6,172 nt of DNA from Bacteroidota bacterium. GTDB lineage: Bacteria; Bacteroidota; Bacteroidia; Chitinophagales; Chitinophagaceae. Of the stretch, positions 1 to 6,172 are shown one piece after another. The notes under the pieces were generated by a model, which was not told where the DNA came from, searched no databases, and saw only the letters and a list, made by a program, of their open reading frames with translations. The DNA is taken from assembly GCA_023436685.1 (NCBI GenBank), contig JAEZIL010000220.1, forward strand, positions 1 through 6,172, in the 5' to 3' direction. Positions within the stretch are counted from its first letter, which is position 1. The number at the start of each line of letters is the position of its first letter. Both the position numbers and the translations under genes were made by a program.

Positions 1-1
1 T

Positions 2-538
2 CTAGTGGGTGTGCCTGCCTTATTCCTGAACCTGGATGTAGTAGTGGAACTAACCAGCGTAGGTACCTTATTTGCTTTTGTGCTGGTGTGCGGGGGTATT
101 CTCCGCCTGAACGAGCAGCGTAAAAAGCAAATAGCTAACGGAACTGCATTGCCTATACCCGAAAGCCGCTTCAAAACACCATACATCAATGGTAAATGGA
201 TAGTGCCGGGAATGTTTGTGGCAACTATTGTATTATTCTGCACATACTATCCCGGTGGCATTTCAGGCTTTATGACAACTGAAGCAGCAGGCTGGGAGGG
301 TATACGCGAAAAAGTACCTTATATATTATTTGGTATTGTATTCCTTATTATTACCGTGCTTTCATTTCTGCGTAGTTATTCGCTAATACCTGTATTAGGC
401 TTCCTCTGTTGTAGCTACTTGCTCTGCGAATCGGGCACCACCAACTGGGAACGCTTTTTACTCTGGCTGTTACTAGGCCTTGTCATCTACTTCTTATATG
501 GAAAAAGAAAAAGTAAGCTTAATGCTAATAATTCATAA
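2..538 (+). CDS. APC-superfamily amino acid permease, C-terminal part (5' end outside window)
   Basis: This is the C-terminal end of an inner-membrane amino acid transporter of the APC superfamily (YfnA/cationic amino acid transporter-like). The frame is open to the left edge, and the GTG at position 5 is just an internal codon, so the true start lies upstream. Counting from that GTG, I see about five hydrophobic segments, near residues 13-34, 66-82, 104-122, 126-142 and 149-165. The stretch ELTSVGTLFAFVLVCGG is the typical helix of this family, followed by a basic cytoplasmic loop and an RFKTPYI motif (compare PFRTP in relatives). The end, with NWERFLLWLLLGLVIYFLYG and a short Lys/Arg-rich tail, also matches the family closely. 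These proteins usually have 12 or more membrane helices, so most of the protein is missing here. The substrate cannot be told from this part. The gene converges on the minus-strand cluster and ends 3 nt before a hairpin. Confidence 0.9.
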   Translation, partial: LVGVPALFLNLDVVVELTSVGTLFAFVLVCGGILRLNEQRKKQIANGTALPIPESRFKTPYINGKWIVPGMFVATIVLFCTYYPGGISGFMTTEAAGWEGIREKVPYILFGIVFLIITVLSFLRSYSLIPVLGFLCCSYLLCESGTTNWERFLLWLLLGLVIYFLYGKRKSKLNANNS

Positions 539-541
539 AAC

Positions 542-569
542 TACAAAGGCGCCAAATGGCGCCTTTGTA
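542..569. terminator. Perfect 12-bp hairpin between convergent genes, probable bidirectional terminator
   Basis: The arms 542-553 (TACAAAGGCGCC) and 558-569 (GGCGCCTTTGTA) are exact reverse complements around a 4-nt AAAT loop. The hairpin lies between the permease stop (538) and the stop of the minus-strand acidic protein gene (585), filling most of a 46-nt gap between convergent genes. The stem has a GC-rich core. The U-tract is weak both ways: the minus-strand transcript continues with GTTTTATG, and the plus-strand transcript has no run of Ts after the stem. It therefore fits a shared transcription end or 3'-end stabilising structure better than a textbook intrinsic terminator. Confidence 0.8.
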
Positions 570-584
570 AGTAAACCTATATTA

Positions 585-1145
585 TTATTCACCTTGCTCC
601 AGGTTATCGTTGTTATCGCTACCTAAACTATAATAATTATTCTCTTCATCCTCCTCACCTATGGCTTCATTATCATCATCATATTCGCTACCCGGCACGT
701 CAAGATCTTCGCCGGGTCTTAAAGTGCTGTCGGTATCTTCAAGTAGGGGGTCGTTATCATCATCTACGTCGTCAAGGTTTGCGTTAAAACTATCGCCATT
801 CAGCAATTGCAGGTCTTCTTCCGTAACGTCAGCTTCCGTACCCATTACTATTTCTATATCATCGTTATCAGTCATTTCTTCTCTGTCAAGACTGTCGCCG
901 TTCAATATGTCTTCTTCATCGGCCGATGATATAGTAGTATCAGCCAGTTCGCCCAATGGTGCAGGGTGTATATGCTCCTGGCCCGGTATATCTTTTACAT
1001 CGGGCAGCAATATCTCTTCAACGTTGCCCTCTATTATACCGTTGTTATTTTCAGGTTTGGTTACATCTTCGTTCGATGGGTAGTGTGGATACCCGGGAAA
1101 TTCTTCATCCTGTTCTTCGTTCCTGTTATCCTTATTCTTATTCAT
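585..1145 (-). CDS. Highly acidic hypothetical protein, probably a Bacteroidota-specific family
   Basis: This is a soluble protein of 186 residues with no known function. About a third of it is Asp or Glu (61 residues) against only 7 Lys/Arg, and after residue 51 only Arg88 and Arg143 are basic. There is no signal peptide or membrane segment, and it looks largely disordered. Blocks that look conserved rather than random are FPGYPHYP (16-23), LPDVKDIPGQEHIH near 47-60, ADTTISS near 68-74, and a tail from about 147 with DLDVPGSEYDD, then IGEEDEENNYYSLG. From memory, similar tails occur in other Bacteroidota hypothetical proteins; I could not check this. I chose the ATG at 1145 because it puts the conserved region close to the N-terminus. 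An in-frame ATG at 1169 would add eight residues (MYLFKTSI) that look non-native. No Shine-Dalgarno precedes either start. The gene lies 39 nt downstream of the DUF218 gene, is probably cotranscribed with it, and ends at the 542-569 hairpin. Confidence 0.75.
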   Translation of the reverse strand: MNKNKDNRNEEQDEEFPGYPHYPSNEDVTKPENNNGIIEGNVEEILLPDVKDIPGQEHIHPAPLGELADTTISSADEEDILNGDSLDREEMTDNDDIEIVMGTEADVTEEDLQLLNGDSFNANLDDVDDDNDPLLEDTDSTLRPGEDLDVPGSEYDDDNEAIGEEDEENNYYSLGSDNNDNLEQGE

Positions 1146-1184
1146 AATGCTTGTTTTAAAGAGATACATAAAAAACTTGTGCCG

Positions 1185-1889
1185 CTACAATGGCCCTAGC
1201 TTACCATCCTCATGCTGGTTCCAATCAATGTCTTTACCTAGTGTACCCCGCATACGCTTTATAAATGTTTCCGATTCTGTTATCGACTCAAAGTTATCCA
1301 GCCTTAAAGCAGGTATTGGATTGATGCTGGGACGAAGGCCCTGGTATGCCCTGAGCGTATCTACAATAAATGGTATATGATAAATAGGTGTAGTAAATCG
1401 TTTGCGTGTAAAACCTTTAAGAAAGAAAGATTGAAAAGGGTCGGAAGCAAGAGCTATAGATTTAAAGCCAAGTTGTTTTGCCAGCTTGTAGGAATAATAC
1501 ACATTCTCTGTACTATGCCGTGCAAGCGTATCGTAAAAAATATGTTCTTCGGGTATGCCCAGGGCCTTTCCATATATACCCATAATATAGGCCTCAGTAT
1601 AAGGTGTATATACAGGACCACCAGAATATATGATGTTTTTTGCAATACCATTCTTGTACAATACCCACGACCATATGACGCGTGCTTTCATTACACTGTC
1701 CCAACCACCATTAGAGAAGGGTATACCGGGAATAATAACGGCATCAAACTGCATTCCTTCTGCAACAGCATGATTGTAGCGTTTCTGCGGGCCTTTACGT
1801 GGAGTAATACAGCTAACAAAAGCAATTGACAGAATGAATAGTATGAGAATTATAGAATGTGAACCTTTCAAAACAACATGCTTTAACAT
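1185..1889 (-). CDS. DUF218 (YdcF/SanA/ElyC-like) domain protein, probable lipoprotein
   Basis: This 234-residue protein belongs to the DUF218 superfamily, whose members include E. coli YdcF, SanA and ElyC. They are linked to cell-envelope integrity, but their enzymatic activity is mostly unsettled. The N-terminus has a hydrophobic stretch at about 12-26 followed by Cys27 (AFVSC), which reads as a type II lipoprotein signal with Phe rather than the usual Leu at -3. Family landmarks follow: a first strand AVIIPG (50-55), an ARVIWSWVLYKNG helix, the IIYSGGP turn (87-92) with Glu99 after it, a GIPEEHI segment (111-117), STEN (126-129) where relatives often have NTxEN, and an IALASD strand (145-150). 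The C-terminal 50 residues or so are less typical. The start at 1889 is the only Met before the signal. The upstream region has no Shine-Dalgarno. It lies 27 nt after the mutS stop and probably shares its transcript. The domain call is firm; the role and substrate are not known. Confidence 0.85.
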   Translation of the reverse strand: MLKHVVLKGSHSIILILFILSIAFVSCITPRKGPQKRYNHAVAEGMQFDAVIIPGIPFSNGGWDSVMKARVIWSWVLYKNGIAKNIIYSGGPVYTPYTEAYIMGIYGKALGIPEEHIFYDTLARHSTENVYYSYKLAKQLGFKSIALASDPFQSFFLKGFTRKRFTTPIYHIPFIVDTLRAYQGLRPSINPIPALRLDNFESITESETFIKRMRGTLGKDIDWNQHEDGKLGPL

Positions 1890-1916
1890 ATTACATGTTG
1901 TAAAATCATGCCATAT

Positions 1917-4535
1917 CTATTTGTATTGCTTTGCGATATTCTTCAGCTCGTTCAGCTTTAGTAGTGCTTCAACAGGAGTTAAGGTATTGATATCTGTTAC
2001 TTCAAGTATTTGCTGTATACGCTTCAAATCGTCAGCCAGCCCTTCAAAAATATTAAGCTGGAAAGTTGCTGCAGGTTGTATCTGTTTTACCTTCTGGTTA
2101 GTATCGCTACTGCTGCCATGTTTTTCTTCCAGTAAGGCCAGTATATCCTCCGCACGCGATAGCAGGGTAGGTGGCATACCAGCCATGCGGGCCACTTGTA
2201 TACCAAAGCTATGCCTGCTGCCACCGGGTGCCAGCTTGCGCAGAAATATAACCTTGTTATTGGTCTCGTTATGGGTGATATGATAGTTACGTACCCGTTC
2301 CAACTGGTGTTCCAGTTCGTTCAACTCGTGGTAGTGGGTAGCAAAGAGCGTCTTGGGTTTGGCAGGAGAGTTGTGCAGGTGCTCCACTATCGACCAGGCG
2401 ATGGAGATACCATCGTAGGTGCTGGTACCACGTCCTATCTCGTCCAGTATCACCAGGCTGCGTTCGCTCAGGTTGTTGATGATGCTGGCAGTTTCATTCA
2501 TCTCTACCATAAAGGTACTCTCGCCGCCACTCAGATTATCAGAAGCGCCTACACGGGTGAATATCTTATCGGTAAGGCCAATGTGTGCACTCTCGGCAGG
2601 TACAAAACTGCCCATATGCGCCATCAATGTAATAACGGCGGTTTGCCGCAGCAATGCCGACTTACCGCTCATATTAGGCCCTGTAAGTATGATGACCTGT
2701 TGCTGTTCTTTGTCAAGCAGCATATCGTTTGCTACATATGCTTCGCCGGGTGGCAGTTGCTGCTCGATGACCGGATGGCGGCCTTGCCTGATATCAAGTA
2801 CAGGCTCCTGCGTAACTATCGGGCGGCGATAGTTGAACTGCCTTGCATTATGCGCGAAGCACAGCAGGCAGTCGAGCTGGGCAATGATGTGGGCATTGGC
2901 TTGTATTGGGGCTATAAAAGGCTCTATTTCAGCAAGCAACTGCTGGTACAGGTTCATCTCAATAGCCAATATTTTGTCCTCAGCGCCCAGTATCTTCTCT
3001 TCATACTCCTTCAGCTCAGGGGTTATGTAGCGCTCGGCATTGGTAAGTGTCTGCTTGCGTATCCAGTCGCCAGGTACTTTGTCTTTATGGGCATGCGTTA
3101 CTTCCAGATAGTAGCCAAACACATTGTTGTAAGCTACCTTCAAAGATGTGATGCCCGTACGTTGTGCCTCGGCCTGCTGTATCTGCAGCAGATAGTTCTT
3201 ACCACTACGCGATATGGTACGCAGGTCGTCCAGTTCGGCCGATACACCTTCGCGTATCATGCCGCCTTTGTTGGCTTGTGCAGGTGCATCGTCCACCAAC
3301 ATAACCTTGATGCGTTGCTGCAATTCGGTAAGCGGCATTAGTTGTTGCACTATGCGGCACAGAGGATCGTGGTTGGAACCTAGGCAGGCCTCGCGCATCT
3401 CCTGCATATGTTGCAGGCTGCGCGCCAGTTGCATCACCTCGCGCGGGTTAGCCTTCTTCAGGGGTATCTTACCTATCAGCCTTTCCACATCGCCTACTTG
3501 CTTTACAAGGGTGGTGAGTGAATGATTCAAGTCTTGGTCAAGTATGAAATGGCTTACGAGGTCAAGGCGTTGCTCAATACGGTTGATATCGAACAAAGGG
3601 AAGATGAGCCAGCGCTTCAACAAGCGTGCACCCATTGGGGTGTAGGTATTGTCGAGCGCTTGCAGCAGGCTAGTGCCCTTGTCGTCGCCCGTATGTATCA
3701 GTTCAAGATTGCGGATAGTGAACCTGTCCATCCACAGGAACTCGTTGGCCACTATGCGCTGTATGCTGTTGATGTGTTGCAGGTTAGGATGTTCGGTATC
3801 CTTCAAATAGTGAAGGGCAGCACCTGCTGCAACTATCGCTGCCTTAGCATCCTCAATACCAAAACCTTTCAGCGATTGGGTTTGGAAATGCTGTAGCAAT
3901 GTATCGTAGGTATATTGCTCCTGGAAGATCCATTCTTCCATCAGGAAAGTATATACGCGCGAATCGAACTGTTCTTTGAAGTGTTTATTTTGCGATTTGG
4001 ATAAGATAACCTCCGATGGATTGAAGCTTTGCAAGAGCTTATCCATATACTCGGCATTACCCTGTGCTACATAAAACTCGCCGGTGCTGATGTCGATGAA
4101 TGCAACCCCGCAGGTATCATCGCTCAGGTGCAGTGCCGCCAGGAAGTTGTTGGTCTTGTTATCCAGCAGCTTATCGTTACTGGCTACTCCGGGTGTTACA
4201 AGTTCAGTAACTCCGCGTTTCACAATACCCTTAACCGTTTTAGGGTCTTCCAACTGATCGCAAATGGCTACGCGGTAGCCAGCCTTGACCAGTTTATGCA
4301 GATAGGTATCCAGTGCATGGTGCGGGAAGCCTGCCAGCTCAACAGAAGAAGCCGCTCCGTTGGAACGTTTGGTGAGCGTTATACCTAAAACACGCGATGC
4401 GATAAGCGCGTCCTCGGCAAAGGTTTCGTAAAAGTCGCCCACCCGGAATAGTAAAACAGCATCGGGGTACTTTTGCTTGATCTCCCGGTGTTGTTTCATT
4501 AAAGGGGTTTCCGTCGCTACTTCTTTCTTGGCCAT
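1917..4535 (-). CDS. mutS: DNA mismatch repair ATPase MutS
   Basis: MutS binds mispaired or looped-out bases and, with ATP, slides on DNA and recruits MutL to start mismatch repair. At 872 residues it is full length (E. coli MutS is 853). The N-terminal mismatch-binding domain has the GDFYETF block with the Phe35-x-Glu37 pair that wedges into the mismatch. Connector and lever/clamp domains follow to about 560. The ATPase domain has Walker A GPNMSGKS (619-626), the signature NLSGGEST (667-674), Walker B VILDE (695-699) followed by GRGTSTYDG, and the FATHYHEL switch (731-738). The presence of the mismatch-binding domain and absence of a Smr domain exclude MutS2. The C-terminal tail keeps a candidate beta-clamp motif QLNIF (826-830) and the terminal TPVEALLKLNELK helix. 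The start at 4535 gives the usual MutS N-terminus. It follows the aminopeptidase stop by 21 nt, suggesting cotranscription; mutL is not in the window. No frameshift or missing catalytic residue was seen. Confidence 0.98.
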   Translation of the reverse strand: MAKKEVATETPLMKQHREIKQKYPDAVLLFRVGDFYETFAEDALIASRVLGITLTKRSNGAASSVELAGFPHHALDTYLHKLVKAGYRVAICDQLEDPKTVKGIVKRGVTELVTPGVASNDKLLDNKTNNFLAALHLSDDTCGVAFIDISTGEFYVAQGNAEYMDKLLQSFNPSEVILSKSQNKHFKEQFDSRVYTFLMEEWIFQEQYTYDTLLQHFQTQSLKGFGIEDAKAAIVAAGAALHYLKDTEHPNLQHINSIQRIVANEFLWMDRFTIRNLELIHTGDDKGTSLLQALDNTYTPMGARLLKRWLIFPLFDINRIEQRLDLVSHFILDQDLNHSLTTLVKQVGDVERLIGKIPLKKANPREVMQLARSLQHMQEMREACLGSNHDPLCRIVQQLMPLTELQQRIKVMLVDDAPAQANKGGMIREGVSAELDDLRTISRSGKNYLLQIQQAEAQRTGITSLKVAYNNVFGYYLEVTHAHKDKVPGDWIRKQTLTNAERYITPELKEYEEKILGAEDKILAIEMNLYQQLLAEIEPFIAPIQANAHIIAQLDCLLCFAHNARQFNYRRPIVTQEPVLDIRQGRHPVIEQQLPPGEAYVANDMLLDKEQQQVIILTGPNMSGKSALLRQTAVITLMAHMGSFVPAESAHIGLTDKIFTRVGASDNLSGGESTFMVEMNETASIINNLSERSLVILDEIGRGTSTYDGISIAWSIVEHLHNSPAKPKTLFATHYHELNELEHQLERVRNYHITHNETNNKVIFLRKLAPGGSRHSFGIQVARMAGMPPTLLSRAEDILALLEEKHGSSSDTNQKVKQIQPAATFQLNIFEGLADDLKRIQQILEVTDINTLTPVEALLKLNELKNIAKQYK
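2046..2060 (-). other. Candidate beta sliding-clamp binding motif in MutS (QLNIF)
   Basis: Residues 826-830 of MutS read Gln-Leu-Asn-Ile-Phe, close to the bacterial clamp-binding consensus QL(S/D)LF. It lies in the linker between the ATPase domain and the C-terminal oligomerisation helices, the same general place as the clamp motif of E. coli MutS. The residues just before it (about 806-824) are rich in Ser, Gln and Lys and look flexible, which suits a docking peptide. Binding itself is inferred. Confidence 0.65.
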
Positions 4536-4556
4536 CGAGGCTGCAAGCTAATAAAA

Positions 4557-6172
4557 TCAGGGCTTAACTTGAACAAGGAAGTCGGGCGAGATACTGACAT
4601 TATATCCACCATTTTGCCAGTTAACACTCTGCAATTTGTCAGACGCTTTGATGTTTGCAGTTTTTTCACCATCTGTAATGGTAAGCGGCAGCGTAAAGCC
4701 TTCCACAGTATTGGTGAAACGGTAGTACAGTTTATTCTTTTTGATATACCATTTCAGCTCCGGCACATTGCGGGTTCGCAGGTACTGATCGAAGAACTTT
4801 TGCAAAGGCAAACCAGTGAACTGTATGATGTATTGTTCTACTTGTGCTGTGGTCACTATCTTATGATAGAATTCTTTATTTAAGCCTCGCAGTAGTTGAC
4901 GAAACTTTTCATCATCGTTCATCATCATACGTATCATGTGCACTACTGCAGCGCCTTTGTCATATTTATCGCTGGAACCATCATCATTTACACCATAGTC
5001 GCCAATAACAGGTTTATCGTTACGTATGTTGGCCCATTCGCCACGTATGTATTCAAATGCTTTCTCTTTGCCTGCTATCCATTCTGCATAAAGGCCTTCG
5101 GTATAGGTGGTAAAACCTTCATGTATCCAATTATCTGCTATGTCTTGTGCTGTGATGTTGTTGCCAAACCACTCGTGACCACTTTCGTGAATGATGATAA
5201 AATCGAATAGTAAACCAACACCTGTATTGCTACGATCATTGCCGCGGTAGCCATTCTTATATTCGTTGCCATAGGCTATGGCACTCTGGTGTTCCATACC
5301 GAGGAAAGGTGCTTCAACCAGTTTATAACCATCCTCGTAAAAAGGGTAGGGGCCCATCCAGTATTCAAAGCAATGGATCATATCCTTTGCCTGTGCAAAT
5401 TGTTTGCGTGCTTTTTCTTCGTTGTAACGCAGGCAGTAAAAGCTCATATTCAGCATAGCTTTTTCACCCATTACAGTGTCTGTCCAGGAAACGTAATCGC
5501 CTATGTAGAAAGTGACATTGTAGCTGTTGATTGGATTATAGAGTTCCCAATTGTACGTGGCAGGATGTGTGTTAGTGTCTATCGCTGGTGCAGTCTCGCA
5601 TCGATCATTGCAAATGTTTTTTAAACCATTGCTGATAATTGAGTTAGAACTGGAAATATCCATACCTCCATCCGGTTCATCTCCTTGATAGTCTTTACAC
5701 GGCCACCAACTGCTAGCGCCTAATCCCTGACACGCAACGGCAATCCATGGTTTACCGGTACTGTCCTTGGTCCATATAAAGCCACCTTCCCATGGTGGTA
5801 ATTTTGCCACTCTCGGCACACCATGATAATAAACATGAATTGTGAAGGTGGTTCGACCACGGATATTTGTATCACCTATGATATTTTTATCAAACCCGGT
5901 TACCCACCACACATTTCCTTCTTTTGCTGTATTCAGTTTTATGTTCCGCTTTTTATTCGACGAATAAATAACAGAGTCTATCAGCAGGGGATCTTGCAAA
6001 TCAATTTGCATACTATCCTCTACCTTGTTATTTATATCAGCAATAATGAAACAATTACCATTAATACTTTTTGTATTAGTATCTATATCGAAACTAAGGT
6101 TGTAATACCACACATCCCACCAACTTCTGCCACGGCCATTGCTGCCAAGCAGGGTATCCTGGCGGCTATAAG
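4557..6172 (-). CDS. M1-family zinc aminopeptidase (gluzincin), N-terminus outside window
   Basis: This is a metallopeptidase that removes N-terminal residues from peptides. The frame is open to the right edge, so 537 residues are visible. A GTG at 6113 is in frame, but the codons before it encode a conserved-looking DTLLGSNGRGRSWWDV block, so it is not the start. Counting from that GTG, the parts are: the N-terminal beta domain to about 200; substrate-anchoring LGMEHQSAIAYGN (271-283); the zinc site HESGH (309-313) with the third ligand Glu332 in NWIHEGFTTYTE, exactly the HExxH-x18-E spacing; and Tyr384 in YDKGAAVVHMIR, the expected transition-state tyrosine. The short C-terminal beta domain ends at 518, and the long HEAT-like domain of PepN is absent. 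The usual GAMEN motif reads LGMEH here. Homologues in this phylum are usually exported, but the signal region is not visible. A CxxxC pair (168, 172) could form a disulfide. The gene precedes mutS by 21 nt. Confidence 0.93.
   Translation of the reverse strand, partial: YSRQDTLLGSNGRGRSWWDVWYYNLSFDIDTNTKSINGNCFIIADINNKVEDSMQIDLQDPLLIDSVIYSSNKKRNIKLNTAKEGNVWWVTGFDKNIIGDTNIRGRTTFTIHVYYHGVPRVAKLPPWEGGFIWTKDSTGKPWIAVACQGLGASSWWPCKDYQGDEPDGGMDISSSNSIISNGLKNICNDRCETAPAIDTNTHPATYNWELYNPINSYNVTFYIGDYVSWTDTVMGEKAMLNMSFYCLRYNEEKARKQFAQAKDMIHCFEYWMGPYPFYEDGYKLVEAPFLGMEHQSAIAYGNEYKNGYRGNDRSNTGVGLLFDFIIIHESGHEWFGNNITAQDIADNWIHEGFTTYTEGLYAEWIAGKEKAFEYIRGEWANIRNDKPVIGDYGVNDDGSSDKYDKGAAVVHMIRMMMNDDEKFRQLLRGLNKEFYHKIVTTAQVEQYIIQFTGLPLQKFFDQYLRTRNVPELKWYIKKNKLYYRFTNTVEGFTLPLTITDGEKTANIKASDKLQSVNWQNGGYNVSISPDFLVQVKP
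5175..5189 (-). other. Zinc-binding catalytic motif HESGH of the M1 aminopeptidase
   Basis: The codons spell His-Glu-Ser-Gly-His, the HExxH motif whose two histidines bind zinc and whose glutamate activates water. The third zinc ligand, a glutamate, is encoded at 5118-5120, eighteen residues later, as the M1 family requires. The active site is therefore intact. Confidence 0.93.

Noticed and set aside
5..7. GTG as start codon of the permease
   Set aside because: The frame is open upstream, and the protein from here would lack most of the helices of this transporter family.
661..1083. A 140-codon Ser-rich open frame on the plus strand
   Set aside because: The serine richness is the complement of the Asp/Glu-rich codons of the acidic protein on the other strand, whose translation has family-like blocks.
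1377..1829. Plus-strand open frame of 150 codons opposite the DUF218 gene
   Set aside because: Antisense to a recognised domain protein; the translation has no family features.
1891..1903. Short inverted repeat TTACA-TGT-TGTAA just upstream of the DUF218 start, considered as an operator
   Set aside because: Arms of 5 bp in AT-rich DNA are common by chance, and there is no second copy or promoter nearby to support a regulatory site.
2196..3341. A 381-codon open frame on the plus strand inside mutS
   Set aside because: It lies wholly antisense to a clearly conserved mutS. Its translation is rich in Tyr, Gln, Leu and Val with no recognisable domain, as expected from the complement of a biased coding sequence.
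6111..6113. GTG as start codon of the aminopeptidase
   Set aside because: The frame stays open to the window edge, and the codons upstream give SNGRGRSWWDV, which matches the conserved N-terminal part of related M1 proteins. The gene simply runs out of the window.

Overview
The window looks like chromosomal DNA from a member of the Bacteroidota, most likely near the Chitinophagaceae/Sphingobacteriia. This is inferred from four things: the MutS variant (GPNMSGKS Walker A), the GMEHQ-type M1 aminopeptidase, a very acidic hypothetical protein of a type I associate with this phylum, and gene starts with no Shine-Dalgarno sequence. GC content is moderate (about 50% in sampled mutS lines) and falls to about one third in one part of the aminopeptidase gene.

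Layout, left to right. Positions 2-538 (+) hold the C-terminal third or so of an APC-superfamily amino acid permease whose start lies outside the window. A 12-bp perfect hairpin at 542-569 separates it from everything else, which is on the minus strand and runs from right to left. In transcription order the minus-strand genes are: an M1-family zinc aminopeptidase cut by the right edge (6172 to 4557); mutS (4535 to 1917), complete; a DUF218/YdcF-like protein with a probable lipoprotein signal (1889 to 1185); and a small, extremely acidic protein of unknown function (1145 to 585). The gaps are 21, 27 and 39 nt, so the four genes could form one transcript ending at the shared hairpin. The promoter is not in view.

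Functionally the set is mixed. MutS starts DNA mismatch repair. The aminopeptidase and the DUF218 protein probably act in the cell envelope or periplasm. The acidic protein has no assigned role. I see no sign that they form a single pathway, and the grouping may be only a conserved or incidental gene order. There are no tRNA or rRNA genes, mobile elements, CRISPR arrays or prophage signals. No stretch above 50 bases lacks a gene. I did not find a convincing undescribed system. The best candidate for new biology is the acidic protein at 585-1145.
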